A stretch of DNA of 64,000 nucleotides, from NCBI RefSeq assembly GCF_014842975.1, contig NZ_JACYXK010000024.1, positions 144,535 to 208,534 on the forward strand. Reading direction: 5' to 3'. Source of the DNA: Rhodanobacter sp. DHB23. GTDB lineage: Bacteria; Pseudomonadota; Gammaproteobacteria; Xanthomonadales; Rhodanobacteraceae. Positions within the stretch are counted from its first letter, which is position 1. Each line of letters starts with the position of its first letter. The position numbers and the translations under genes were made by a program. This document shows, piece after piece, positions 21,550 to 30,601 of the stretch. A model generated the notes under the pieces. It made no database searches. It was not told the origin of the DNA and saw nothing but the letters and a program-made list of their open reading frames with translations.

Positions 21550-21648
21550 GGGCAGGGGGTGAGGGTCCGGGCGGAGCGCAATCTTTCGTCCTGGCCGAAC
21601 CATCACCCCAACCCCGCTCCCGGAGCGAGAGGGGCTTCATCAAGCGCG

Positions 21649-23244
21649 TCAGGCTGCGGCGGTTTCGGTAGCCGGCACCGAGCTGCGGATCAGGTGGTCG
21701 AACGCGCCCAGCGCAGCCGTGGAACCGGCGCCCATCGCGATCACGATCTGCTTGTACGGCACCGTGGTGGCGTCGCCGGCGGCGAACACGCCAGGCAGCG
21801 AGGTCTGGCCGCGGGCGTCGATCACGATCTCGCCGCGCGGGCTGAGTTCCAGCGTGCCCCTCAGCCACTCGGTGTTCGGCAGCAGGCCGATCTGCACGAA
21901 GATGCCTTCCAGCGAGAGGCTGTGCATGCTGCCGTCGTTGCGGTCCTTGTAGACCAGGCCGCTGACCTTCTGGCCGTCGCCCAGCACCTCGGTGCTCTGC
22001 GCGCTGACGATCACTTCCACGTTCGGCAGGCTGCGCAGCTTGCGCTGCAGCACCTCGTCGGCGCGCAGCTTGCCGTCGAATTCGACCAGGGTGACGTGGG
22101 CGACGATGCCGGCGAGGTCGATCGCCGCCTCCACGCCGGAGTTGCCGCCGCCGATCACCGCCACGCGCTTGCCCTTGAACAGCGGGCCGTCACAGTGCGG
22201 GCAGTAGGCCACGCCCTTGTTGCGGTATTCGTCCTCGCCGGGCACGCCCATCTGCCGCCAGCGCGCGCCGGTGGAGAGCACCACCGACTTCGCCTTCAGG
22301 CTGGCGCCGTTTTCGAGTTCGATCTCGACCAGGCCGCTGGCGGATGCATCGGCCGGGACCAGCTTCGTGGCGCGCTGCAGGTTCATGATGTCCACGTCGT
22401 AGTTGCGCACGTGCTGTTCCAGCGCCGCGCCCAGCTTGGGGCCTTCGGTGTAGTCGACCGAAATGAAGTTCTCGATCGCCATGGTGTCCAGCACCTGGCC
22501 GCCGAAGCGCTCGGCGGCAATACCGGTGCGGATGCCCTTGCGCGCGGCATAGATCGCCGCGGCGGCACCGGCCGGGCCGCCGCCCACGATCAGCATGTCG
22601 AAGGCTTTCTTGGCCTTGATCGCTGCCGCGGCGTGCGCGGTGGCGCCGGTGTCGAGCCTGGCCACGATCTGCTCCAGGCTCATGCGGCCCTGGTCGAAGA
22701 CTTCGCCGTTCAGGTACACCGTGGGCACCGACATGACCTGGCGGCGCTCCACTTCGTCCTGGTACAGCGCGCCGTCGATGGCGACGTGGTGGATGTTGGG
22801 GTTCAGCACGCTCATCAGGTTGAGCGCCTGCACCACGTCCGGGCAGTTCTGGCAGGACAGCGAGAAGTAGGTCTCGAAGTGGAACTCGCCTTCCAGGTTC
22901 TGCACCTGCGCGATGGTTTCCGCGGCCGCCTTTGAGGGATGGCCGCCCACCTGCAGCAGCGCCAGCACCAGCGAAGTGAATTCGTGGCCCAGCGGGATGC
23001 CGGCGAAGCGCACGCCGATGTCGGTGCCCAGGCGGTTGATCGCAAACGAGGGCTTGCGCGCCTCGCTGTCGTCGCGGCGCAGGGAGATCTTGTCGCTCAT
23101 CGCGGCGATCTCGGCCAGCAGCTCTTCCAGTTCGCGCGATTTCGCGCCGTCTTCCAGCGCGGCGACCAGTTCGATGGGCTGGGTGAGTCTTTCCAGGTAG
23201 CCCTTCAGCTGGGCCTTGATGGCTTCGTCGAGCATGGCGAACAC
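21649..23244 (-). CDS. ahpF: Alkyl hydroperoxide reductase subunit F
   Basis: 531-residue flavoprotein disulfide reductase that passes electrons from NADH to AhpC. The N-terminal tandem thioredoxin fold has SCQNCPD (CxxC near residue 130); the C-terminal thioredoxin-reductase domain has FAD motif [10 protein letters not shown], the redox pair in [11 protein letters not shown] motif [10 protein letters not shown] and the C-terminal FAD motif GVFAAGDAT. Length and order are those of complete AhpF. It lies 182 bp downstream of ahpC on the same strand and is probably co-transcribed with it. Confidence 0.97.
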   Translation of the reverse strand: MFAMLDEAIKAQLKGYLERLTQPIELVAALEDGAKSRELEELLAEIAAMSDKISLRRDDSEARKPSFAINRLGTDIGVRFAGIPLGHEFTSLVLALLQVGGHPSKAAAETIAQVQNLEGEFHFETYFSLSCQNCPDVVQALNLMSVLNPNIHHVAIDGALYQDEVERRQVMSVPTVYLNGEVFDQGRMSLEQIVARLDTGATAHAAAAIKAKKAFDMLIVGGGPAGAAAAIYAARKGIRTGIAAERFGGQVLDTMAIENFISVDYTEGPKLGAALEQHVRNYDVDIMNLQRATKLVPADASASGLVEIELENGASLKAKSVVLSTGARWRQMGVPGEDEYRNKGVAYCPHCDGPLFKGKRVAVIGGGNSGVEAAIDLAGIVAHVTLVEFDGKLRADEVLQRKLRSLPNVEVIVSAQSTEVLGDGQKVSGLVYKDRNDGSMHSLSLEGIFVQIGLLPNTEWLRGTLELSPRGEIVIDARGQTSLPGVFAAGDATTVPYKQIVIAMGAGSTAALGAFDHLIRSSVPATETAAA

Positions 23245-23426
23245 TCCTGCATGGATGCGGGAAATCGAATCGGGAAGGAACGCTTGTGGAAGCGGCCTGC
23301 GTCAGCGGGGAGGGGACGGCAGGCGGGGAGCGATGCCGGGCGCAAGCCGCTGGCACAAGCATCCTGGGGAGGGTGGAACCGGGCGGCCTGCGCCCGGTTC
23401 CGGTACGGCGTGTTGCGGTGTCGCGA

Positions 23427-23990
23427 TCAGATCTTGCCGACCAGGTCCAGCGAGGGGGCCAGGGTCTTCTCGCCTTCCTTCCACTTGGCCGGGCACACTT
23501 CGCCCGGGTGGCTGGCGACGTACTGCGCGGCCTTCACCTTGCGCAGCAGCTCCTTGGCGTCGCGGCCGATGCCGCCGGCGGTGATCTCGACGATCTGGAT
23601 CTTGCCCTGCGGGTCGATCACGAAGGTGCCGCGGTCGGCCAGGCCGGCGTCCTCGATCAGCACCTCGAAGTTGCGCGAGATGATGTGGGTGGGATCGCCC
23701 ACCATGGTGTAGCCGATCTTCTTCACCGCGTCGGAGGTGTCGTGCCAGGCCTTGTGCGAGAAGTGGGTGTCGGTCGAGACGCTGTAGATCTCCACGCCCA
23801 GCTTCTGGAACTCGGCGTAGTTGTCGGCGAGGTCTTCCAGCTCGGTCGGGCAGACGAAGGTGAAGTCGGCCGGGTAGAAGAACACCACGGACCACTTGTT
23901 CCTGAGGTCGGCCTCGGTCACTTCGATGAACTTGCCGGCCTTGAGCGCCTGCGCCTTGAACGGCTTCACTTCGGTATTGATCAAAGACAT
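23427..23990 (-). CDS. ahpC: Alkyl hydroperoxide reductase subunit C (peroxiredoxin)
   Basis: 187-residue typical 2-Cys peroxiredoxin that reduces hydrogen peroxide and organic peroxides and is recycled by AhpF. The peroxidatic Cys47 is in [11 protein letters not shown] and the resolving cysteine in [10 protein letters not shown]; the C-terminal tail [11 protein letters not shown] is the usual over-oxidation-sensitive end. Length equals the E. coli protein. The ATG at 23990 starts [12 protein letters not shown], as in homologues; the frame extends upstream but is not conserved. Upstream lie a good sigma-70 promoter and an OxyR-like site. Confidence 0.98.
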   Translation of the reverse strand: MSLINTEVKPFKAQALKAGKFIEVTEADLRNKWSVVFFYPADFTFVCPTELEDLADNYAEFQKLGVEIYSVSTDTHFSHKAWHDTSDAVKKIGYTMVGDPTHIISRNFEVLIEDAGLADRGTFVIDPQGKIQIVEITAGGIGRDAKELLRKVKAAQYVASHPGEVCPAKWKEGEKTLAPSLDLVGKI

Positions 23991-24034
23991 TTCGTGGTCT
24001 CCGTTGCGGGTGGTTGGGTGAGGCGATGGGGTCC

Positions 24035-24063
24035 ATTCTAGGCTGCTGGCATGATTCGTCCAA
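24035..24063 (-). promoter_or_regulatory. Sigma-70 promoter of ahpC
   Basis: Minus strand TTGGAC, 17-nt spacer, TAGAAT: both hexamers close to consensus with ideal spacing. The -10 ends 45 bp before the ahpC ATG. The upstream edge of the -35 touches the OxyR-like site. Confidence 0.7.
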
Positions 24064-24099
24064 TTGATTGTTGGCATCGACATCATCGTTCGTGACTAT
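24063..24099 (-). promoter_or_regulatory. OxyR-like binding site upstream of ahpC
   Basis: Minus strand ATAG-N7-CGAT-N7-ATGC-N7-CAAT, matching 12 of 16 positions of the OxyR pattern ATAG-N7-CTAT-N7-ATAG-N7-CTAT with exact spacing. It ends at the -35 hexamer, the position from which OxyR activates. ahpC is a classical OxyR target. oxyR itself is not in the window. Confidence 0.5.
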
Positions 24100-24179
24100 C
24101 ACTGGCGCCGCGAATCGCTGTGCTGCAGCAAGAGCGCATGGGGCGCGTGGGCTAAAATAGGCGTTTTGACGGAGGCCAC

Positions 24180-25064
24180 ATGACTCAATCAGCCACCGCC
24201 GGCGCCCGCTTCCGCGCCGCGCTTGCCGCCGAATCCCCGCTGCAGGTGATCGGCGCGATCACCGCCTATGCCGGCCTGATGGCCAGGCGCGTGGGCTACC
24301 AGGCGCTCTATCTCTCCGGCGGCGGCGTGGCCGCCAATTCGCTGGGCATGCCCGACCTCGGCATCTCCACCATGGAAGACGTGCTCACCGATGCGCGCCG
24401 CATCGTGGACGCCACCGGCCTGCCGCTGCTGGTGGACATCGACACCGGCTGGGGCGGCGCCTTCAACATCGCGCGCACCGTCCGCAACTTCGAGCGCATC
24501 GGCGTGGCCGCGGTGCACATCGAGGACCAGGTCGGCCAGAAGCGCTGCGGCCATCGCCCCGGCAAGGAAGTGGTGCCGAAGGAGGAGATGGTCGATCGCG
24601 TGAAGGCTGCGGTGGATGCGAAGACCGACGCGGGTTTCGTGGTGATGGCGCGCACCGACGCCGCCGCGGTGGAAGGCATCGATGCGGCGATCGACCGCGC
24701 CTGCGCCTACGTCGAGGCCGGCGCCGACATGATCTTCCCCGAGGCGATGAAGACGCTGGACGACTACCGCCGGTTCAAGGCGGCGGTGAAGGTGCCGATC
24801 CTCGCCAACCTCACCGAATTCGGCTCCACGCCGTTCTTCAGCACCGAGGAGCTCAGGAGCGCCAACGTGGACATCGCGCTGTACTGCTGCGGCGCCTACC
24901 GCGCCATGAACAAGGCGGCGCTTAACTTCTACGAGACGGTGCGCCGCGAGGGCACCCAGAAGCACATCATCGACACCCTGCAGACGCGCGAGGAGCTGTA
25001 CGACTTCCTGGGCTACCACGCCTACGAGGACAAGCTCGACGCGCTGTTCAACAAGCAAGGCTGA
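24180..25064 (+). CDS. prpB: Methylisocitrate lyase
   Basis: 294-residue lyase splitting 2-methylisocitrate into pyruvate and succinate, the last step of the methylcitrate cycle. The family signature [12 protein letters not shown] with the catalytic cysteine is present, with [16 protein letters not shown] for the metal-binding region and [10 protein letters not shown]. Length equals other PrpB proteins and is too short for isocitrate lyase. A TAAAAT hexamer lies 22-27 nt upstream of the ATG with GACGGAGG as ribosome site. prpC follows after a palindromic repeat. The sigma-54 regulator prpR often found here is absent. Confidence 0.95.
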   Translation: MTQSATAGARFRAALAAESPLQVIGAITAYAGLMARRVGYQALYLSGGGVAANSLGMPDLGISTMEDVLTDARRIVDATGLPLLVDIDTGWGGAFNIARTVRNFERIGVAAVHIEDQVGQKRCGHRPGKEVVPKEEMVDRVKAAVDAKTDAGFVVMARTDAAAVEGIDAAIDRACAYVEAGADMIFPEAMKTLDDYRRFKAAVKVPILANLTEFGSTPFFSTEELRSANVDIALYCCGAYRAMNKAALNFYETVRREGTQKHIIDTLQTREELYDFLGYHAYEDKLDALFNKQG

Positions 25065-25076
25065 CGCCGGTCTCTT

Positions 25077-25155
25077 GTAGGAGCGCACCCTGTGCGCGAA
25101 TGCCCTTTTGCTCCGATCGAAGCGGCAGGCAATCGCGCACAGGGTGCGCTCCTAC
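25077..25155. repeat. Palindromic repeat, copy C
   Basis: Third and most symmetrical copy: GTAGGAGCGCACCCTGTGCG ... CGCACAGGGTGCGCTCCTAC, with inner pair GCTCCGATCGAAGC. It lies in the 143-bp gap between prpB and prpC and would form a strong mRNA hairpin, possibly setting the relative amounts of the two products. Confidence 0.9.
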
Positions 25156-25207
25156 GGAGGCATGTCGTTCCACCGTTTCGCAATCCCTGCATCACAGGAG
25201 ACACCCG

Positions 25208-26353
25208 ATGAGCGAGCAAGTCCTTCCCAAGGCCAAGAAGTCCGTGGCGCTGTCCGGCGTGGCCGCCGGCAATACCGCGCTGTGCACGGTGGGCCGCAGC
25301 GGCAACGACCTGCATTACCGCGGCTACGACATCCATGACCTGGCCGCCAAGGGCTGCTTCGAGGAAGTGGCGCACCTGCTGGTCTACGGCGTGCTGCCGA
25401 ACTGGACCGAGCTGCAGAACTACAAGGCCAAGCTCAAGCGCCTGCGCGGCCTGCCGGCGCCGGTGAAGGCCGCGCTGGAACTGCTGCCCGCCGCCACCCA
25501 CCCGATGGACGTGATGCGCACCGGCTGCTCGGTGCTGGGCACCGTGCTGCCGGAGAAGGACGACCACAACGTCACCGGCGCGCGCGACATCGCCGACCGC
25601 CTGATGGCCAGCTTCGGCTCGATGCTGCTGTACTGGTACCACTTCAGCCACAACGGCAAGCGCGTCGAGACGCAGACGGACGACGACTCCATCGCCGCGC
25701 ACTTCCTGCACGTGCTGCACGGCAAGGCGCCCAGCGAGCTGCACGCGAACGCGCTGGACAAGTCGCTGGTGCTGTACGCCGAGCACGAGTTCAACGCGAG
25801 CACTTTCACCGCTCGCGTGATCGCCGGCACCGGCTCGGACATGTACTCGGCCATCACCGGCGCGATCGGCGCGCTGCGCGGCCCCAAGCACGGCGGCGCG
25901 AACGAGGTGGCGATGGAGATCATCGCGCGCTACCGCAACGCCGGCGATGCCGAGGCCGACATCCGCGCCCGCGTCGAGCGCAAGGAGATCGTGATCGGCT
26001 TCGGCCATCCGGTGTACACGGTGTCCGACCCGCGCAACGTGATCATCAAGGAGATCTCGCGCAAGCTCTGCGCCGAGGGCGGCAACCCGACCCTGTTCGA
26101 CGTCTCCGAGCGCATCGAGAAGGTGATGTGGGAGATCAAGAAGATGTTCCCCAACCTCGACTGGTACTCGGCCAGCGCCTACCACATGATGGGCGTGCCC
26201 ACCGCGATGTTCACGCCGCTGTTCGTGATCGCGCGCACCTCGGGCTGGAGCGCGCACGTGATCGAGCAGCGTGAGGACGGCAAGATCATCCGTCCCAGCG
26301 CCAACTACACCGGCCCGGAAGACCTGGCCTACGTGGCCATCGACAAGCGCTGA
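25208..26353 (+). CDS. prpC: 2-methylcitrate synthase
   Basis: 381-residue citrate-synthase-fold enzyme condensing propionyl-CoA with oxaloacetate to 2-methylcitrate. The N-terminus has [15 protein letters not shown] and [12 protein letters not shown] typical of PrpC; catalytic histidines lie in GPKHGGANE and GFGHPVYT, and the catalytic aspartate region follows. It is shorter than the hexameric gltA product, fitting the dimeric methylcitrate synthase subgroup. The start follows ACAGGAGACACCCG. A hairpin terminator 24 bp after the stop ends the prpB-prpC unit. Confidence 0.93.
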   Translation: MSEQVLPKAKKSVALSGVAAGNTALCTVGRSGNDLHYRGYDIHDLAAKGCFEEVAHLLVYGVLPNWTELQNYKAKLKRLRGLPAPVKAALELLPAATHPMDVMRTGCSVLGTVLPEKDDHNVTGARDIADRLMASFGSMLLYWYHFSHNGKRVETQTDDDSIAAHFLHVLHGKAPSELHANALDKSLVLYAEHEFNASTFTARVIAGTGSDMYSAITGAIGALRGPKHGGANEVAMEIIARYRNAGDAEADIRARVERKEIVIGFGHPVYTVSDPRNVIIKEISRKLCAEGGNPTLFDVSERIEKVMWEIKKMFPNLDWYSASAYHMMGVPTAMFTPLFVIARTSGWSAHVIEQREDGKIIRPSANYTGPEDLAYVAIDKR

Positions 26354-26376
26354 AGCGCAATACATGGGCAATGTGG

Positions 26377-26402
26377 AAAGGGAGCCGGTCGGCTCCCTTT
26401 TC
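26377..26402 (+). terminator. Terminator after prpC
   Basis: AAAGGGAGCC, loop GGTC, GGCTCCCTTTT: 10-bp perfect stem followed by a short T run. It may also stop the convergent terC transcript, though the opposite strand has only three T. Confidence 0.8.
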
Positions 26403-26414
26403 GTTGCGCGTGGA

Positions 26415-27083
26415 TCAGCTGTCCGCCGCCTGCCGGCGCCGCGCCAGCCAGCTCCCGCCGCAGACGAGCGCAGCCAGCGCGATTTCCAGCAGATGGCTTG
26501 TCCGTGGATGCGCGGCGAACCAGCCGTGCAGCAGGTGGTCGTGCGAGACCATGCGGCCGGCCGTCCACGCGATGGCGGCCGCGCCCAGATAGATGATGGC
26601 GGGGAAGCGCCCGACCAGCTTGAGGATCAGGGTCGAACCCCACACCACCAGTGGCACGCTGATCAGCAGGCCGCAGGCGAGCAGCGGCAGGTTGCCGTGC
26701 GAGGCCCCGGCGATCGCCAGCACATTGTCCACGCCCATCAACGTGTCGGCGACGACGATGGTGCGCAATGCCGACCAGAAGCCGGCGGCGGCGGAGACCT
26801 CGTGCGGTGAATCGTCCTGCCTGAGCAGCTTCCAGGCGATGGGCAGCAACAGCACGCCGCCGAGCAGCATCAGCCCCGGCAGCCGCAGCAGCCAGATCAC
26901 CACGGCGCTGAGCGCGATGCGCACCGCCACGGCACCGACCGTGCCCCAGAGCACGGCACGCCTTTGCAGCGTTCCCGGCAGGTTGCGCGCGGCCAGTGCG
27001 ATCACGATGGCGTTGTCGCCGGCCAGCACCAGGTCGAGCAGGACGACGGCCATCAGGCCGGAGAGGAATTCGGTGGGTGCCAT
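26415..27083 (-). CDS. TerC/YjbE-family membrane protein, probable Mn exporter
   Basis: 222-residue integral membrane protein of the TerC family (YjbE/YkoY group) with about seven hydrophobic segments. The conserved acidic motifs are present: LDLVLAGDNAIVIALAARNLP near the N-terminus and DTLMGVDNVLAIAG in the middle; their aspartates are thought to bind metal in the membrane. TerC proteins have been tied to manganese export and metallation of secreted enzymes. The 5' leader carries a yybP-ykoY riboswitch, which fits manganese control. It sits on the opposite strand within the propionate locus and looks unrelated to it in function. Confidence 0.9.
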   Translation of the reverse strand: MAPTEFLSGLMAVVLLDLVLAGDNAIVIALAARNLPGTLQRRAVLWGTVGAVAVRIALSAVVIWLLRLPGLMLLGGVLLLPIAWKLLRQDDSPHEVSAAAGFWSALRTIVVADTLMGVDNVLAIAGASHGNLPLLACGLLISVPLVVWGSTLILKLVGRFPAIIYLGAAAIAWTAGRMVSHDHLLHGWFAAHPRTSHLLEIALAALVCGGSWLARRRQAADS

Positions 27084-27103
27084 GCGTGGGTTCCTGCGCG
27101 TAG

Positions 27104-27147
27104 GACGAATGCAGTGACGACGGACACGCGCGGCCCGTCATGACTGC
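27104..27147 (-). promoter_or_regulatory. Possible expression-platform hairpin of the Mn riboswitch
   Basis: On the minus strand, TGCAGTCATGACGG pairs imperfectly (11 of 14) with CCGTCGTCACTGCA right after the aptamer. No T run follows, and the ribosome site AGGAA is about 10 nt before the ATG, so control is more likely at translation initiation than by termination. Inference from complementarity only. Confidence 0.4.
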
Positions 27148-27259
27148 AAAAGTCTCGTTCGCGGCAGGACCGCTGCAGTGACCGGGGCGGTGCTCCGCCC
27201 GTGATGACGACCACTGCAAGGACACCGGGTGGAACGGTGTCCGGAACTACTCCCTTTTG
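27147..27259 (-). ncRNA. yybP-ykoY manganese riboswitch aptamer
   Basis: On the minus strand the leader of the TerC gene matches the yybP-ykoY fold. P1 pairs CAAAAG with CTTTTG at the two ends. The 5' loop has the hallmark GGGAGTAG. P2 is a hairpin GGACACCG...CGGTGTCC at 27220-27242. P3 pairs GCAGTG with CACTGC around the conserved internal loop TCGTCATCAC / CCGG, closed by the hairpin GGGCGG-AGCA-CCGCCC. GAACGAGA before the final P1 strand fits the junction. This class binds Mn2+ and controls Mn exporters and TerC proteins, as here. Confidence 0.85.
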
Positions 27260-27338
27260 GGATCAGTACCCGGTCATTGTCGATGCCGTCATGCCAGGCA
27301 GTCAAACCGGAGTCCTTAAGGAAGAGGCCTTCACCCGC

Positions 27339-27344
27339 TAAAAT
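27339..27344 (+). promoter_or_regulatory. Possible -10 element of acnD
   Basis: TAAAAT preceded by GC, 47 nt before the acnD ATG, with TTAAGG 17 nt upstream as a poor -35. The same GCTAAAAT string occurs before prpB (24151), the aminotransferase (16914) and hflK (47608). Confidence 0.35.
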
Positions 27345-27390
27345 GCGCCATGAACACGTCAGCCGGGCGTCCGTCCTCCAGGGTTTATCC

Positions 27391-29985
27391 ATGAATACCG
27401 TCTACCGCCAACCCCTCCCAGGCACGTCGCTGGATTATTTCGACGCGCGCGCCGCCGTGGAGGCGATCCAGCCGGGCGCCTATGACGCGCTGCCCTATAC
27501 CTCGCGCGTGCTCGCCGAGAACCTGGTGCGCCGTTGCGATCCGACCATCCTCACCGAGTCGCTCAAGCAGATCATCGAGCGCAAGCGCGAGCGCGATTTC
27601 CCGTGGTTCCCGGCGCGCGTGGTGTGCCACGACATCCTCGGCCAGACGGCGCTGGTGGACCTCGCCGGCCTGCGCGACGCGATCGCCGAGCGCGGCGGCG
27701 ATCCGGCCAAGGTGAACCCGGTGGTGCCGGTGCAGCTGATCGTCGACCACTCGCTGGCGGTGGAGTGCGGCGGTTTCGACCCGAATGCGTTCGCGAAGAA
27801 CCGCGCGATCGAGGATCGCCGCAACGAGGACCGCTTCCACTTCATCGAGTGGACCAAGCAGGCGTTCGAGAACGTCGACGTGATCCCGCCGGGCAACGGC
27901 ATCATGCACCAGATCAACCTGGAGAAGATGTCGCCGGTGATCCAGGTACAGGACGGCGTCGCGTATCCGGATACCTGCGTGGGCACCGACAGCCACACGC
28001 CGCACGTGGATGCGCTGGGCGTCATCGCGGTCGGCGTAGGCGGGCTGGAGGCCGAGAACGTGATGCTCGGCCGCGCCTCGTGGATGCGCCTGCCGGACAT
28101 CGTGGGCGTCGAGCTCACCGGCAAGCGCCAGCCCGGCATCACCGCCACCGACATCGTGCTGGCGCTCACCGAGTTCCTGCGCAAGGAGAAGGTGGTTGGC
28201 GCGTACCTGGAATTCCGCGGCGAAGGCGCGGCCAGCCTCACGCTGGGCGATCGCGCCACCATCTCCAACATGGCGCCCGAATACGGCGCCACCGCCGCGA
28301 TGTTCTTCATCGACGGCCAGACCCTAGCCTACCTGCGCCTCACCGGCCGCAGCGACGAGCAGGTCAGGCTGGTGGAAACCTACGCCAGGGTCGCCGGCCT
28401 GTGGGCCGACACGCTGGCCGATGCGCGGTACGAGCGCACGCTGACGTTCGACCTGTCTTCTGTCGTGCGCAACATGGCCGGCCCGTCCAACCCGCACAAG
28501 CGACTGCCGACGTCGGATCTCGCTGCGCGCGGCATCGCGGGCGAATGGACGGAGCAGCCGGGCCAGATGCCCGATGGTGCGGTGATCATCGCCGCCATCA
28601 CCAGTTGCACCAATACCAGCAATCCGCGCAACGTGATCGCGGCGGCGCTGCTGGCGCGCAACGCGAACGCGCGTGGCCTCACGCGCAAGCCGTGGGTGAA
28701 GAGTTCGCTGGCACCCGGCTCCAAGGCCGTGCAGCTGTATCTGGAAGAAGCGAACCTGCTGCCGGAGCTGGAAAAGCTCGGCTTCGGCATCGTCGCGTTC
28801 GCGTGCACCACCTGCAACGGCATGTCCGGCGCACTCGATCCGAAGATCCAGCAGGAAATCGTCGATCGCGACTTGTACGCGACGGCCGTGCTGTCCGGAA
28901 ACCGCAATTTCGACGGCCGTATCCATCCGTATGCCAAGCAGGCCTTCCTGGCTTCGCCGCCGCTGGTGGTGGCCTATGCCATCGCCGGCACCATCCGCTT
29001 CGACATCGAGAAGGACGTGCTGGGCCACGACGCCAACGGCCAGCCGGTGACGCTCAAGGACATCTGGCCCAGCGACGAGGAGATCGACGCGATCGTTTCC
29101 TCCAGCGTGAAGCCCGAGCAGTTCCGCAAGGTCTACGAGCCGATGTTCGCGCGCACCGGCCACGCCGGCACCCGCGCTGCGCCGTTGTACGACTGGCGTG
29201 CGCAGAGCACTTACATCCGCTGTCCGCCGTACTGGGAGGGAGCGCTCGCGGGTGAGCGCACGCTCAAGGGCATGCGTCCGCTGGCCGTGCTCGGCGACAA
29301 CATCACCACCGACCACCTGTCGCCGTCCAACGCGATCCTGCCCGACAGCGCGGCAGGCGAGTACCTCGCGAAGATGGGCCTGCCGGAAGAAGACTTCAAT
29401 TCGTATGCGACCCACCGTGGCGACCACCTGACCGCGCAGCGCGCGACTTTCGCCAACCCGACGCTCACCAACGAGATGGCCGTGGTCGACGGTGAGGTGA
29501 AGAAGGGTTCGCTGGCGCGCGTGGAGCCGGAAGGCAAGGTCATGCGCATGTGGGAAGCGATCGAGACCTACATGGAGCGCAAGCAGCCGCTGATCGTGAT
29601 TGCCGGCGCCGACTACGGCCAGGGCTCGTCGCGCGACTGGGCGGCGAAGGGCGTGCGGCTGGCGGGCGTGGAGGCGATCGCGGCCGAGGGCTTCGAACGC
29701 ATCCACCGCACCAACCTGATCGGCATGGGCGTGCTGCCGCTGGAATTCAAGCCGGGTACGAACCGCAAGACACTGGGCATCGACGGCACCGAGACCTTCG
29801 ACGTGCTTGGTGCGCGCAAGCCGCGCGCGGACCTCACCCTGGTCATCCATCGCAGGAACGGCGAGCGCGTCGAGGTGAGCGTCACATGCCGGCTCGATAC
29901 GGCCGAGGAAGTGTCGATCTACGACGCGGGCGGCGTGCTGCAGCGTTTCGCGCAGGATTTCCTCGAATCGTCGCAGGCGGCATGA
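27391..29985 (+). CDS. acnD: Fe/S-dependent 2-methylisocitrate dehydratase AcnD
   Basis: 864-residue aconitase-family enzyme that dehydrates 2-methylcitrate to methylaconitate in the AcnD/PrpF variant of the methylcitrate cycle. Cluster-ligand cysteines are in SCTNTSNP and FACTTCNGMSG. Active-site blocks GTDSHTPHVDALG, GNRNFDGRIHPYAKQ and ADYGQGSSRDWAAKG are all present. The start at 27391 (MNTVYRQPLPGTSLDYFD) is typical; the upstream frame is chance. The stop overlaps the next start (ATGA). Presence of prpF nearby confirms AcnD rather than AcnA. Confidence 0.95.
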   Translation: MNTVYRQPLPGTSLDYFDARAAVEAIQPGAYDALPYTSRVLAENLVRRCDPTILTESLKQIIERKRERDFPWFPARVVCHDILGQTALVDLAGLRDAIAERGGDPAKVNPVVPVQLIVDHSLAVECGGFDPNAFAKNRAIEDRRNEDRFHFIEWTKQAFENVDVIPPGNGIMHQINLEKMSPVIQVQDGVAYPDTCVGTDSHTPHVDALGVIAVGVGGLEAENVMLGRASWMRLPDIVGVELTGKRQPGITATDIVLALTEFLRKEKVVGAYLEFRGEGAASLTLGDRATISNMAPEYGATAAMFFIDGQTLAYLRLTGRSDEQVRLVETYARVAGLWADTLADARYERTLTFDLSSVVRNMAGPSNPHKRLPTSDLAARGIAGEWTEQPGQMPDGAVIIAAITSCTNTSNPRNVIAAALLARNANARGLTRKPWVKSSLAPGSKAVQLYLEEANLLPELEKLGFGIVAFACTTCNGMSGALDPKIQQEIVDRDLYATAVLSGNRNFDGRIHPYAKQAFLASPPLVVAYAIAGTIRFDIEKDVLGHDANGQPVTLKDIWPSDEEIDAIVSSSVKPEQFRKVYEPMFARTGHAGTRAAPLYDWRAQSTYIRCPPYWEGALAGERTLKGMRPLAVLGDNITTDHLSPSNAILPDSAAGEYLAKMGLPEEDFNSYATHRGDHLTAQRATFANPTLTNEMAVVDGEVKKGSLARVEPEGKVMRMWEAIETYMERKQPLIVIAGADYGQGSSRDWAAKGVRLAGVEAIAAEGFERIHRTNLIGMGVLPLEFKPGTNRKTLGIDGTETFDVLGARKPRADLTLVIHRRNGERVEVSVTCRLDTAEEVSIYDAGGVLQRFAQDFLESSQAA

Positions 29986-30572
29986 GCCGGATCGCAGAGC
30001 CGCGTTTGTTCTTCATGGCCATGCCTCCGCCGGCCTGGGTGGATGAAGTGCGCGGTTTGCTGGTGCGGCTCGGGCTGGACAAACGTCTGCGAAGCGCCCT
30101 GTTTGCACCGGTGAACTGGCATCAGTCGCTTTCCGAGCGGATTTTTTCGCCCACCGAGGAAGAATGCGCTGCGCTGCTGCAGGTTGGCTCGGCCGTTTCC
30201 ACATCCGCATCCGCGTGCACGCTGCATTTCAACCGCATCGACGGGCCGGCCGGCATGCCGGGCCGGATCCACTGGACGATGCGTGCGCGTGGCGTGCCGG
30301 AAGCGTTCGCCGCCTTGCTGCAGGAGGTCCGGGGCCGCCTTGGCCACGCAGGATTCGGTCGCATCGCCACCGGCGTGACGCCGCACATGACCCTGAGCTA
30401 TTGCGCACGCGACCCGCTGGACAAGGTCGTGCTCGATCCGCCCGTCACCTGGACCATCGACGAGCTTTGTCTCGCCATCGGCGGCGGCAATCCGTACCGT
30501 TACGACATCATCGGCCGTTGGCCCTTGCTGCCTGAAATCGATCCCCCCGTCACGCAGCCCGGCTTGTTCTGA
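29982..30572 (+). CDS. 2'-5' RNA ligase / cyclic phosphodiesterase-like protein
   Basis: 196-residue member of the 2H phosphoesterase (LigT-like) family. Two HxS/T motifs are present at the expected distance: HQS at residues 47-49 (NWHQSLSE) and HMT at 135-137 (VTPHMTLSYC). Such proteins hydrolyse 2',3'-cyclic phosphates or ligate RNA ends with 2'-5' bonds. The start overlaps the acnD stop in ATGA and prpF starts 29 bp after, so it is made from the propionate mRNA. No role in propionate metabolism is known to me. The position may be chance or show RNA- or nucleotide-repair linked to this pathway. Confidence 0.8.
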   Translation: MSRIAEPRLFFMAMPPPAWVDEVRGLLVRLGLDKRLRSALFAPVNWHQSLSERIFSPTEEECAALLQVGSAVSTSASACTLHFNRIDGPAGMPGRIHWTMRARGVPEAFAALLQEVRGRLGHAGFGRIATGVTPHMTLSYCARDPLDKVVLDPPVTWTIDELCLAIGGGNPYRYDIIGRWPLLPEIDPPVTQPGLF

Positions 30573-30601
30573 AGCGGCGGCGGACACTTCCGGAGATTCC
30601 C

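Noticed and set aside
27391..29985. Housekeeping aconitase AcnA
   Set aside because: prpF and prpD follow in the same direction and prpB-prpC precede, which marks it as the 2-methylcitrate enzyme AcnD.
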